NCBI GenBank assembly: GCA_951812615.1
Contig: CATOSU010000018.1
Location: forward strand, 1-35,517
Origin: an uncultured Paracoccaceae bacterium
GTDB taxonomy: Bacteria > Pseudomonadota > Alphaproteobacteria > Rhodobacterales > Rhodobacteraceae
DNA: 35,517 nt
Reading direction: 5' to 3'
The position numbers and the translations under genes are program-made. The first letter of the stretch is position 1. The number at the start of each line of letters is the position of its first letter. Below, piece after piece: positions 15,274-22,416 of the stretch. The notes beneath the pieces are model-generated. The model ran no database searches, was not told where the DNA came from, and was given only the letters and a program-made list of their open reading frames with translations.

Positions 15274-16017
15274 ATGTTGATCTATCCCACACTGGAACTG
15301 CAGAACGGCCGCTGCGTGACGCTGCCGCGGGGGCAGCTGGACAATCCGATGATCTGGCACGTGGACCCGGTCGAGACCGCGCGCGGTTTTGCCGCGGCCG
15401 GCGCATCATGGATGCATGTCACCGATTTCGACGCGGTGGATGGCCGGGACCACAATGCGGAGCTGATTCTGGAGCTCATCCGCGCCGCCGGTATCCCGGT
15501 GCAGCTGGGCGGCGGGTTTCATTCGCGCGAACGGGTGGCGCACTGGATCGATCAGGGCGCCGGCCGCATCGTGGTCGGATCGCTGGCCGCGCGCGACCCG
15601 GGTCTGGTCAAGGAACTGGCCCGGCAGTACCCGGACCAGATCGTTCTGGCCGTGGATGTGTGGGAAGGCCAGGTCATGACCGATGGCTGGCGCCGGCCGG
15701 CTGCGATCGCTCCGGCGGATTTCATCCGGGCCTTCTGTGATGCCCCGCTGGCGGCGGTGATCATCACCGATATCGAAAGCGATATCGAGGACACCGAGGC
15801 CGGGATGGGTGTGATCTCCGGCCTCGCCGAGGTTGCCCGGGCCCCGGTCATCGCCCGCGGCACGGTGCGCAGTGTCGACGACATCTCCCGCCTGAAGTAC
15901 ATTCCCAATATCAGCGGTACAATCATCGGACGGGCGCTGTTCCGGAAAACGGTGGATCTGGGCGAGGCGCTGGCGCTGGCCCAGCCGACACCGGAGCCGG
16001 TTGCCGATTTCCGGTAG
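15274..16017 (+). CDS. HisA-like phosphoribosyl isomerase paralogue
   Basis: The 247-residue protein is a (beta/alpha)8 barrel of the HisA/HisF family. It shows VQLGGGFHSRE near residue 75, GRIVVGSLAARDP, VLAVDVWEGQVMTDGW with the second catalytic aspartate, IITDIESD and a C-terminal GTIIGRALF phosphate loop. HisA isomerises ProFAR in histidine synthesis. However, the first strand reads YPTLELQNGR, where true HisA has an AIDL..G pattern with a catalytic Asp; here that position is Glu. It also lies outside any his operon, next to a ureohydrolase. I infer a diverged paralogue whose activity may differ. Start chosen at ATG 15274, with AAGGA 7 bases upstream. Confidence 0.8.
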   Translation: MLIYPTLELQNGRCVTLPRGQLDNPMIWHVDPVETARGFAAAGASWMHVTDFDAVDGRDHNAELILELIRAAGIPVQLGGGFHSRERVAHWIDQGAGRIVVGSLAARDPGLVKELARQYPDQIVLAVDVWEGQVMTDGWRRPAAIAPADFIRAFCDAPLAAVIITDIESDIEDTEAGMGVISGLAEVARAPVIARGTVRSVDDISRLKYIPNISGTIIGRALFRKTVDLGEALALAQPTPEPVADFR

Positions 16018-16041
16018 GATGGGTGATATCACCCATCCTAC
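16014..16041. repeat. 28-bp perfect palindrome overlapping a stop codon
   Basis: GTAGGATGGGTGAT is followed directly by its exact complement, and the TAG stop of the HisA-like gene lies inside the left arm. There is no T-run after it, so it is not a standard terminator; a repeated intergenic palindrome or protein-binding site is likelier. Confidence 0.9.
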
Positions 16042-16072
16042 GCCTGCCCGGTCCGCGTCAGGGGGGTGAGAA

Positions 16073-17002
16073 ATGCCGGGACTGAAAGACATGCTGGGCG
16101 GCAGCCCGCTGGAGACGTTCCTGGGCCTGCCAAAGGCAGAGCCGGACGCGGATATCGTTCTGTTCGGGGCGGATTGCGCGACACCTTATGCCTCGGTCGG
16201 CGCCTATTGCGCCGGCGGTCCGGCCGCGATCCGGGCCGGATCGGCAGATTATGCCGGGGCCACCGACCGGGTAAACTTCGACCTCGGCGGCCCGGTTCTG
16301 CCACCGGGGATCCAGGCCGTGGATGCCGGTGATCTGGTCACCGACCCGGCCCGCGCCGGGGACAACCGGACGGCGATTCGGGACATGACCGCGGGCATTC
16401 TGTCCGCCCGGGCCGTGCCGGTTGTTCTGGGCGGTGACGATTCGGTGCCGATCCCCATGCTTGAGGCCTTCGCCGGTCACGGCCCCGTTACCATACTGCA
16501 GATCGACGCCCATATCGACTGGCGCGACGCGGTGCAGGGCGAACGGATGGGGCTGAGCTCGACGATGCGGCGGGCCAGCGAGATGGACCATGTCGAGCGC
16601 ATCATCCAGATCGGCGCGCGCGGGGTCGGTTCGGCCGGGATGGACGCGCTGCAGGCAGCCCGCGACTGGGGCGCGCATCTGATCGCGGCGCATGAGATCG
16701 ACGACTGGAGCCTTGCCCGGCTGACCGAGCTGGTGCCCGAGGGTGCGAAGGTGGTGGTCTGTTTCGACTGCGACGCGCTGGATCCCGCGATCATGCCGGC
16801 GGTGATCGCGCCCACGGCCGGTGGTCTGAGTTATCAGCAGGTACTGAAAATCCTGCGCACCGTGGCGGGACGAGCCCGGATCGCGGGATTCGACATGGTC
16901 GAATTCATGCCGTCCGCCGATCGCGACGGCATTGGCGCCCGCACCGCGGCGCAACTGCTGACCACCGTGCTGGGGCTGATCGGGCGGCAGAAGGCCGCGT
17001 GA
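16073..17002 (+). CDS. Arginase/agmatinase-family ureohydrolase
   Basis: The 309-residue protein has the ureohydrolase fold with two metal-binding blocks in order: LQIDAHIDWRD near residue 140 and FDCDALDP near residue 230. The first usual metal motif GGDHS is GGDDS (near residue 120), so one histidine ligand is replaced by aspartate. Family members release urea from arginine, agmatine, guanidinobutyrate or guanidine; the substrate cannot be told from sequence alone. The early GAYCAGGPAAIRAGS segment is agmatinase-like. The ATG is 56 bases behind the HisA-like gene, after the palindrome, so the two may form a unit. Confidence 0.8.
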   Translation: MPGLKDMLGGSPLETFLGLPKAEPDADIVLFGADCATPYASVGAYCAGGPAAIRAGSADYAGATDRVNFDLGGPVLPPGIQAVDAGDLVTDPARAGDNRTAIRDMTAGILSARAVPVVLGGDDSVPIPMLEAFAGHGPVTILQIDAHIDWRDAVQGERMGLSSTMRRASEMDHVERIIQIGARGVGSAGMDALQAARDWGAHLIAAHEIDDWSLARLTELVPEGAKVVVCFDCDALDPAIMPAVIAPTAGGLSYQQVLKILRTVAGRARIAGFDMVEFMPSADRDGIGARTAAQLLTTVLGLIGRQKAA

Positions 17003-17091
17003 TCGCCGCGAACAGGTGCGCCGGGCCTTGCCCCGGTTTGGCGGATCAGGATATGACCGGGCGTTAACGAGACAGGGCAAGAGGGCATTTC

Positions 17092-18351
17092 ATGCGCAGA
17101 GTAGTCGTTACTGGGCTGGGTCTGGTCACCCCGCTGGCGTGCGGTGTTGAAGCAAGCTGGGCGCGGTTGCTGGCCGGGCAATCGGGTGCCGGGACAATCC
17201 AGCGGTTTGATGCCAGCCATCTGGCCACCAATTACGCCTGCGAGGTGCCGCTGGGTGACGGGTCGGACGGCACGTTCAATCCCGACGACTGGATGGAACC
17301 CAAGGAACGCCGCAAGGTGGATGATTTCATCCTGTTCGGCGTTGCCGCGGCGCAGATGGCGGTCAAGGATTCCGGGTGGCTGCCAACCGCGGATGAAGAC
17401 CTTGAGCGGACCGGCGTCATGGTCGGGGCCGGCATTGGCGGGCTGTCATCGATTGCCGATACCGCGATCCTGCTGCGTGACCGCGGACCACGCCGGGTAT
17501 CGCCGTTCTTCATCCCCGGTGCGCTGATCAACCTGCTCAGCGGTCAGGTCAGCATCCGGTTCGGGTTCAAAGGCCCCAACCATTCGCCGGTCACGGCCTG
17601 TGCCACCGGCAACCACGCCATCGGCGATGCGACCCGGCTGATCATGTATGGCGACGCTGACGTGATGGTCGCCGGTGGCGGCGAGGCCGCAATCTGCGAG
17701 ATCGGGATCGCCGGCTTCAACGCCTGCAAGGCGCTCAGCACCAAGCGCGCGGAGGATCCGCAAAGCGCCAGCCGGCCCTATGACGCGGACCGCGACGGGT
17801 TCGTGATGGGCGAGGGTGCCGGTGTTTTGGTGCTGGAAGAATACGAACATGCCAAGGCCCGCGGCGCGAAGATCTATGCCGAGGTGCTGGGCTACGGACT
17901 GTCAGGCGATGCGTATCACATCACCGCCCCGTCCGAGGACGGCAATGGCGCGGAACGGGCCATGCGCGCGGCACTGCGCAACGCCGGTCTGGAGGCCACG
18001 GCCATCGATTACGTGAACGCGCATGGCACCTCGACCATGGCCGACACGATCGAACTGGGCGCGGTCGAGCGGCTGATGGGTCAGGATGCGGACAAGGTCA
18101 CGATGTCGTCGACCAAATCCTCCACCGGTCATCTGCTGGGGGCCGCGGGCGCGATCGAATCGGTGTTTTCAATTCTGGCGATCCGCGATCAGGTCGCACC
18201 GCCCACCATCAATCTGGACAATCCGGCGGTTGAAACCCCGCTGGATCTGGCGCCGAAGGCCAAGCGCGAACGCGAAATCAGCGTGGCCCTGAACAATTCC
18301 TTCGGCTTCGGCGGCACCAATGCCTCTCTGATCTTCGGAAAGGTCGCCTGA
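17092..18351 (+). CDS. fabF: 3-oxoacyl-ACP synthase II
   Basis: The 419-residue condensing enzyme elongates acyl-ACP with malonyl-ACP. It starts RRVVVTGLGLVTPL, has the nucleophile in VTACATGNHAIGDA (Cys170), the histidines in VNAHGTSTMADTIE near residue 308 and STKSSTGHLLGAAGA near residue 345, and a C-terminal NNSFGFGGTNASL loop. All residues of the Cys-His-His triad are present. The gene is 89 bases behind the ureohydrolase and overlaps the mltG start (TGATG). It belongs functionally with fabD-fabG-acpP although two unrelated genes intervene. Confidence 0.96.
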   Translation: MRRVVVTGLGLVTPLACGVEASWARLLAGQSGAGTIQRFDASHLATNYACEVPLGDGSDGTFNPDDWMEPKERRKVDDFILFGVAAAQMAVKDSGWLPTADEDLERTGVMVGAGIGGLSSIADTAILLRDRGPRRVSPFFIPGALINLLSGQVSIRFGFKGPNHSPVTACATGNHAIGDATRLIMYGDADVMVAGGGEAAICEIGIAGFNACKALSTKRAEDPQSASRPYDADRDGFVMGEGAGVLVLEEYEHAKARGAKIYAEVLGYGLSGDAYHITAPSEDGNGAERAMRAALRNAGLEATAIDYVNAHGTSTMADTIELGAVERLMGQDADKVTMSSTKSSTGHLLGAAGAIESVFSILAIRDQVAPPTINLDNPAVETPLDLAPKAKREREISVALNNSFGFGGTNASLIFGKVA

Positions 18352-19505
18352 TGTGGCGCAGCCTCGCCTCGAATATGCTGACGTTTCTGATCGTCGCACT
18401 GTTCCTGCTGGCGGGGATCATCCTGTGGGGGCAGCGGCTGTACCAGTCTGAGGGGCCGTTGGCCGAAGCCGTGTGCGTGCGTGTCGAGCGTGGCACGACC
18501 ATGTCGCGGCTCAGCCGGGAACTGGAGGCACAGGGCGCGGTCAGCAATGGGGCGATCCTGCGGATCGGCGCGGACTATACCGACAAGGCCGGCCAGCTGA
18601 AGGCCGGAAGCTATCTGGTGGCGCCGGGGGCATCGATGGAGGAGATCGTCGATGCGGTGACCCGCGGCGGGGCCAGCACCTGCGGCACCGAGATTGTCTA
18701 CCGCATCGGGGTGACCCGGATGACCGCCGAAGTGCGCGAACTGGATCCTGCGTCGAACACTTTTGCCTCGCGGGCCCGGTTTGACCCGGCGACCGAGGAA
18801 ACGCCGGACATCTACACCAGGATGGCAGCCGAATCCGACACGCGGTTTCGCATTGCGCTGGCCGAGGGTGTCACCAGCTGGCAGGTGGTCGAGGGGCTGA
18901 AGGCCGTGGAAGTTCTGGCCGGCGAGGTGGAAGACGTGCCGGCCGAGGGCACGCTGGCACCGGAGAGTTACGAAGTGTCACGCGGCACGCCGCGGACCGA
19001 TCTGCTGGCGGATATGCAGGCTCTGCAGCTGTTGCGGGTCAAGGCCGCATGGGAAGGCCGGGCCGACGATGTTGCGGTTGCCTCGCCCGAGGAGCTGCTG
19101 ATCCTGGCCAGCATTATCGAAAAGGAAACCGGGCTGCCCGAGGAACGCGGACAGGTGGCCAGCGTGTTTTCGAACCGCTTGCGGCGCGGGATGCGGCTGC
19201 AGACCGACCCGACCGTGATCTACGGCATCACCGAGGGGCGCGGGGTTCTGGGGCGCGGGTTGAGGCAAAGTGAACTTCGCAAGGCAACAGCTTGGAACAC
19301 TTACGTTATTCTGGGATTGCCACCGACGCCGATTGCCAATCCCGGCGAAGCCAGCCTCGAAGCGGCGGCCAATCCCGACAGCACGGCCTATATCTTCTTC
19401 GTGGCTGACGGCACTGGCGGTCATGCCTTTGCCGAAACGCTGGAAGAGCATAACCGCAACGTGGCGAAATGGCGCCAGATCGAGGACGAACGCAACAACA
19501 ACTGA
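18351..19505 (+). CDS. mltG: Endolytic murein transglycosylase MltG
   Basis: The 384-residue protein has one N-terminal membrane helix (NMLTFLIVALFLLAGIILWG), a LysM-like domain near residues 40-105 and the YceG catalytic domain with ILASIIEKETGLPEE (catalytic Glu257), VFSNRLRRGMRLQTDPTVIYG and a final AYIFFVADGTGGHAFAETL. It cuts nascent glycan strands and sets their length in the inner membrane. The ATG overlaps the fabF stop, the conserved neighbour order in many bacteria. No defect is seen. Confidence 0.95.
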   Translation: MWRSLASNMLTFLIVALFLLAGIILWGQRLYQSEGPLAEAVCVRVERGTTMSRLSRELEAQGAVSNGAILRIGADYTDKAGQLKAGSYLVAPGASMEEIVDAVTRGGASTCGTEIVYRIGVTRMTAEVRELDPASNTFASRARFDPATEETPDIYTRMAAESDTRFRIALAEGVTSWQVVEGLKAVEVLAGEVEDVPAEGTLAPESYEVSRGTPRTDLLADMQALQLLRVKAAWEGRADDVAVASPEELLILASIIEKETGLPEERGQVASVFSNRLRRGMRLQTDPTVIYGITEGRGVLGRGLRQSELRKATAWNTYVILGLPPTPIANPGEASLEAAANPDSTAYIFFVADGTGGHAFAETLEEHNRNVAKWRQIEDERNNN

Positions 19506-19602
19506 GGTTGGCGTTTTCCCGTGGCAACAGTGTTTGCAGGTTGGGTTACGCGGGCTAGGTTTGATCCTGCGGCCCGGGCCGTGACCGTTGGGAGATCGAT
19601 CG

Positions 19603-20409
19603 ATGTTTCGCTTGGCACTTGTCTTTTCAGCCCTGATCACGGCCGGCACGGCCGGGTCAGAAGAATTGCCGATTTTCGATGCCCATATCCATTACAGCCA
19701 TGACGCGGTGACGCTGGTGCCGCCAGCGCAGGTGGCGAAGATCCTGCGCGACGCCGGTGTGAAAAAGGCGCTGGTCTCCAGCTCGGACGACGACGGCACG
19801 CAAAAGCTGAAGGCGGCGGCGCCCGACATCGTCGTGCCGGCGCTGCGACCCTACCGGCGGCGGGGTGAGCTGAGCACGTGGATGCATGACCCGGCGGTGA
19901 TCGATTACCTCGAGGATCGGCTCGGCCGGTTCGAATACGAAGCGATCGGCGAGTTTCACGCCTATGGCGATGACATACAGACCGACGTGATCCAGCGCAT
20001 GATCGCGCTGGCACGGGAACACGACCTGCTGTTGCACCATCACGGCGACCGGGCGGCCCTGGACCAGATCTTTGAAACCTGGCCCGGCGCACGGGTGCTG
20101 TGGGCGCATTCCGGGTTCGACCGCCCGGACGAGGTGGCCGATGCGCTGCGGGCGCATCCCCGCCTGTGGGCGGATCTGGCCTTCCGGTCGGACATGGCCG
20201 GCCGCGACGGGCTGAACCCCGATTGGGACCGGGTGTTCCGGGCATTCCCGGACCGGTTCATGGTCGGCACAGACACGTTTGCCCCGGAGCGCTGGTACTA
20301 TGTCGGTCCGCACGCACAGTCCACGCGCGAATGGCTGGCCCTGCTGCCTGACGATCTGGCCCGCCGCATTGCCTATGACAACGCTGCCGGGATGCTGGGG
20401 ATCAGATGA
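19603..20409 (+). CDS. Secreted amidohydrolase-family protein
   Basis: The 268-residue protein begins with a signal peptide (MFRLALVFSALITAGTAG). The metal-dependent hydrolase barrel follows with IFDAHIHYSHDA near residue 26, YEAIGEFHAYGDD near residue 113, LLLHHHGDRAALD, LWAHSGF near residue 168 and FMVGTDTF near residue 222; these supply the usual His/Asp metal ligands of amidohydrolase-2 proteins. A periplasmic location is unusual for this superfamily. A GGGAG lies 8 bases before the ATG. It is coupled (ATGA) to the YtkA-like gene. The substrate is unknown. Confidence 0.8.
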   Translation: MFRLALVFSALITAGTAGSEELPIFDAHIHYSHDAVTLVPPAQVAKILRDAGVKKALVSSSDDDGTQKLKAAAPDIVVPALRPYRRRGELSTWMHDPAVIDYLEDRLGRFEYEAIGEFHAYGDDIQTDVIQRMIALAREHDLLLHHHGDRAALDQIFETWPGARVLWAHSGFDRPDEVADALRAHPRLWADLAFRSDMAGRDGLNPDWDRVFRAFPDRFMVGTDTFAPERWYYVGPHAQSTREWLALLPDDLARRIAYDNAAGMLGIR

Positions 20410-20795
20410 TCCGCCGCACCGTCGTTCTGCTGTGCCTTGCCGCCCCGCCCGGCGCGATGGCCTGCGACCCGGATCCGGCGGCGCTGCCGCTGACACCCGA
20501 GCAGAGCGGGGCGCCACAGGCCTTTCTGCGCCCCGACCCGCTTCGCCTCTCCGAACCGTTCGGAATGGAGCTGCTGGTCTGCGACGCAGGCCCGGTTTCG
20601 CGGGTTGAAGTGGACGCGCATATGCCGGCGCATCAGCATGGCATGAACTATGTGCCGCGCGTCCGGGTGCAGGCGGACGGGCAATACATCGTTTCCGACA
20701 TGGTGTTTCACATGCCGGGGCACTGGCGGGTGACAGTTGCGGTTCACGGCGCAACCGCGACCCATCACTATGCCGCCGATCTGTACGCAGAATGA
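20406..20795 (+). CDS. YtkA/FixH-like periplasmic protein
   Basis: The 129-residue protein has a signal peptide (RRTVVLLCLAAPPGAMAC) whose cleavage region contains a cysteine that might serve as a lipid anchor. The mature part is an immunoglobulin-like sheet with VDAHMPAHQHGMNYVPRV near residue 70 and DMVFHMPGHWRVTVAV near residue 98, rich in His and Met pairs as in YtkA/FixH-like and periplasmic copper proteins. Metal binding is inferred. Both ends overlap their neighbours by four bases, so all three genes should be made together. Confidence 0.7.
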   Translation: MIRRTVVLLCLAAPPGAMACDPDPAALPLTPEQSGAPQAFLRPDPLRLSEPFGMELLVCDAGPVSRVEVDAHMPAHQHGMNYVPRVRVQADGQYIVSDMVFHMPGHWRVTVAVHGATATHHYAADLYAE

Positions 20796-21919
20796 TCCGC
20801 GCGCTTTTCCTGACCGGTCTTTTGGTGCTGCCCGGCATGGCCGTGGCGCAGATCCTGCTGACCCCCGAAGAGATACAGCAGACCCTGTCGCACGGCCCCT
20901 GGCCGCCGCAATTGCCACCCGATGCCAGCAACCGGGCGTCCGGCCGGCCCGACGCGGTCGCGCTGGGCCGGGCGATGTTTTCTGCACCTGTGCTGTCTGC
21001 GAACGGGCAAATGGCCTGTGCCTCCTGTCACGACCCCGGTCAGCACTTCACCGACGGATTGCCGCGCGCCGAGGGTGCAACGCGTCTGGATCGCAACACG
21101 CCGTCGTTGTTCAACCTGCCTCTCCACCGCTGGTTCGGCTGGGCCGGGGACAGCGACAACCTCTGGGCGCAGAGCCTGCTGCCGATTCTGAACGCGGACG
21201 AAATGGCGCAGACACCCGAGGGGTTGAAATCGACGTTGCAGGCCAGCCCGCTGGCGGAGCCGTTCGAAACTGTGTTCGGCCCGCTGAACCGCCAGACGCC
21301 GACCGCGGTTCTGGTGAACACGGGCAAGGCGCTGGCGGCCTATCAGGAAACCCTGATCACCGGGCGCACCGCCTTTGACAGGTTCCGCGATGCGCTGCAG
21401 GCTGGGGACCTGGCGCGCGCCGGCCGTTATCCCGCCGCCGCTCAGCGCGGCTTGAAAACCTTCCTCGGACGCGGGCGCTGCAATGTCTGTCATTCCGGCC
21501 CGGCCTTCACCAATGGCGAGTTTCACGATGCCGGCCTGTCCTATTTCATCACCGAAACGCGGGTCGATAGCGGACGGCATGGCGGGCTGGCTGCCCTGCT
21601 GAGGAGCCCGTTCACGCTGGACAGCGCCCATTCCGACGACCCACGCCGCAGCGGGGCATGGGCGGTGCGCCGGGTGCGCCGGACCCATGCCGATTTCGGC
21701 ACTTTCCGGGTACCCGGGCTGCGCGGCGCGGCGCATACCGCGCCCTATATGCACAATGGCAGCCTGCCGGACCTGGCCGCGGTGGTGCGCCATTACAACG
21801 GGATTGATCCCGAACGCCTGCATACGGATGGCGAGGCGATCCTTGCGCCGATCGGCCTGTCGGAAGAGGATATCGCCGATCTCGTGTTCTTTCTGGAAAC
21901 CCTGAGCAACGCGCGCTGA
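20792..21919 (+). CDS. Di-haem cytochrome c peroxidase (MauG/CcpA family)
   Basis: The 375-residue exported protein starts with a signal peptide (LFLTGLLVLPGMAVA). It has two haem c sites, CASCH at residues 76-80 and CNVCH at residues 230-234. Around them lie family blocks DGLPRAEGATRLDRNTPSLF, NADEMAQTPE and, near the end, VPGLRGAAHTAPYMHNGSLP and VVRHYNG. Such enzymes reduce hydrogen peroxide or, in the MauG/MbnH branch, oxidise residues in a partner protein. The coupled His/Met-rich neighbour makes the second option worth considering. Haem attachment would need the Ccm machinery encoded at 32434-35321. Confidence 0.9.
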   Translation: MIRALFLTGLLVLPGMAVAQILLTPEEIQQTLSHGPWPPQLPPDASNRASGRPDAVALGRAMFSAPVLSANGQMACASCHDPGQHFTDGLPRAEGATRLDRNTPSLFNLPLHRWFGWAGDSDNLWAQSLLPILNADEMAQTPEGLKSTLQASPLAEPFETVFGPLNRQTPTAVLVNTGKALAAYQETLITGRTAFDRFRDALQAGDLARAGRYPAAAQRGLKTFLGRGRCNVCHSGPAFTNGEFHDAGLSYFITETRVDSGRHGGLAALLRSPFTLDSAHSDDPRRSGAWAVRRVRRTHADFGTFRVPGLRGAAHTAPYMHNGSLPDLAAVVRHYNGIDPERLHTDGEAILAPIGLSEEDIADLVFFLETLSNAR

Positions 21920-21961
21920 GTTGCCGCCCGGGGGCACGTTGCCTGGCCGGGGTCAGCCGTC

Positions 21962-21990
21962 TTGACTTTGCCGCATGCGCACGCATAGGT
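21962..21990 (+). promoter_or_regulatory. Candidate promoter before the GTA terminase genes
   Basis: TTGACT and ATAGGT are separated by 17 bases, 85 bases before the GTA g1 start. The -35 match is strong and the -10 weak; assigned by eye. Confidence 0.4.
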
Positions 21991-22074
21991 TGTATCCGGC
22001 TGGAAGGCCCGCTGTGTCCCCGGACCTGCCGTTCCTCTCGTGCGGAAACCACTCTCGCATGAGGTCAAGACCAA

Positions 22075-22416
22075 ATGACGCTGATCGTCCAGAACCCGCA
22101 GACCGCGCATACCGCGGACCTGCTTCGCTCGCTGAAGGTTTCGATCTGGGACCTGCGCCAGTCCGCTGAACGGCTGAAGCAGGAGATCGAGGCCGCAGAG
22201 CAACCGGAGATCGGGAGTGGGAGCAAGGAGCTGTCGCAGTCCAAAGGGCTGGTGGCGGCATGTCAGAAACTGGAGTTGTATCTTGCAGAACTCGAAGCAG
22301 AGCGAAACGGAGGAGACGGGGGGTCTCAATACGATTTTGATGCGGCACGCGCTGAAATCGGGAGCCGCCTTGCTCGCCTGCGAAACGCCGGAGGCGCAGG
22401 AACAGTTCCTGGATGA
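22075..22416 (+). CDS. GTA g1-like small terminase protein
   Basis: The 113-residue protein has a helical coiled-coil core (LLRSLKVSIWDLRQSAERL, then a long hairpin ending CQKLELYLAELEAE) and a C-terminal DFDAARAEIGSRLARLR segment. That is the general look of the small terminase g1 that precedes g2 in Rhodobacteraceae gene transfer agents. Its stop overlaps the following ATG, as usual for g1-g2. A GAGGTCAAG lies upstream of its start. I have no search to confirm the family, but position directly before an unmistakable GTA terminase supports it. The rest of the GTA cluster does not follow. Confidence 0.65.
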   Translation: MTLIVQNPQTAHTADLLRSLKVSIWDLRQSAERLKQEIEAAEQPEIGSGSKELSQSKGLVAACQKLELYLAELEAERNGGDGGSQYDFDAARAEIGSRLARLRNAGGAGTVPG

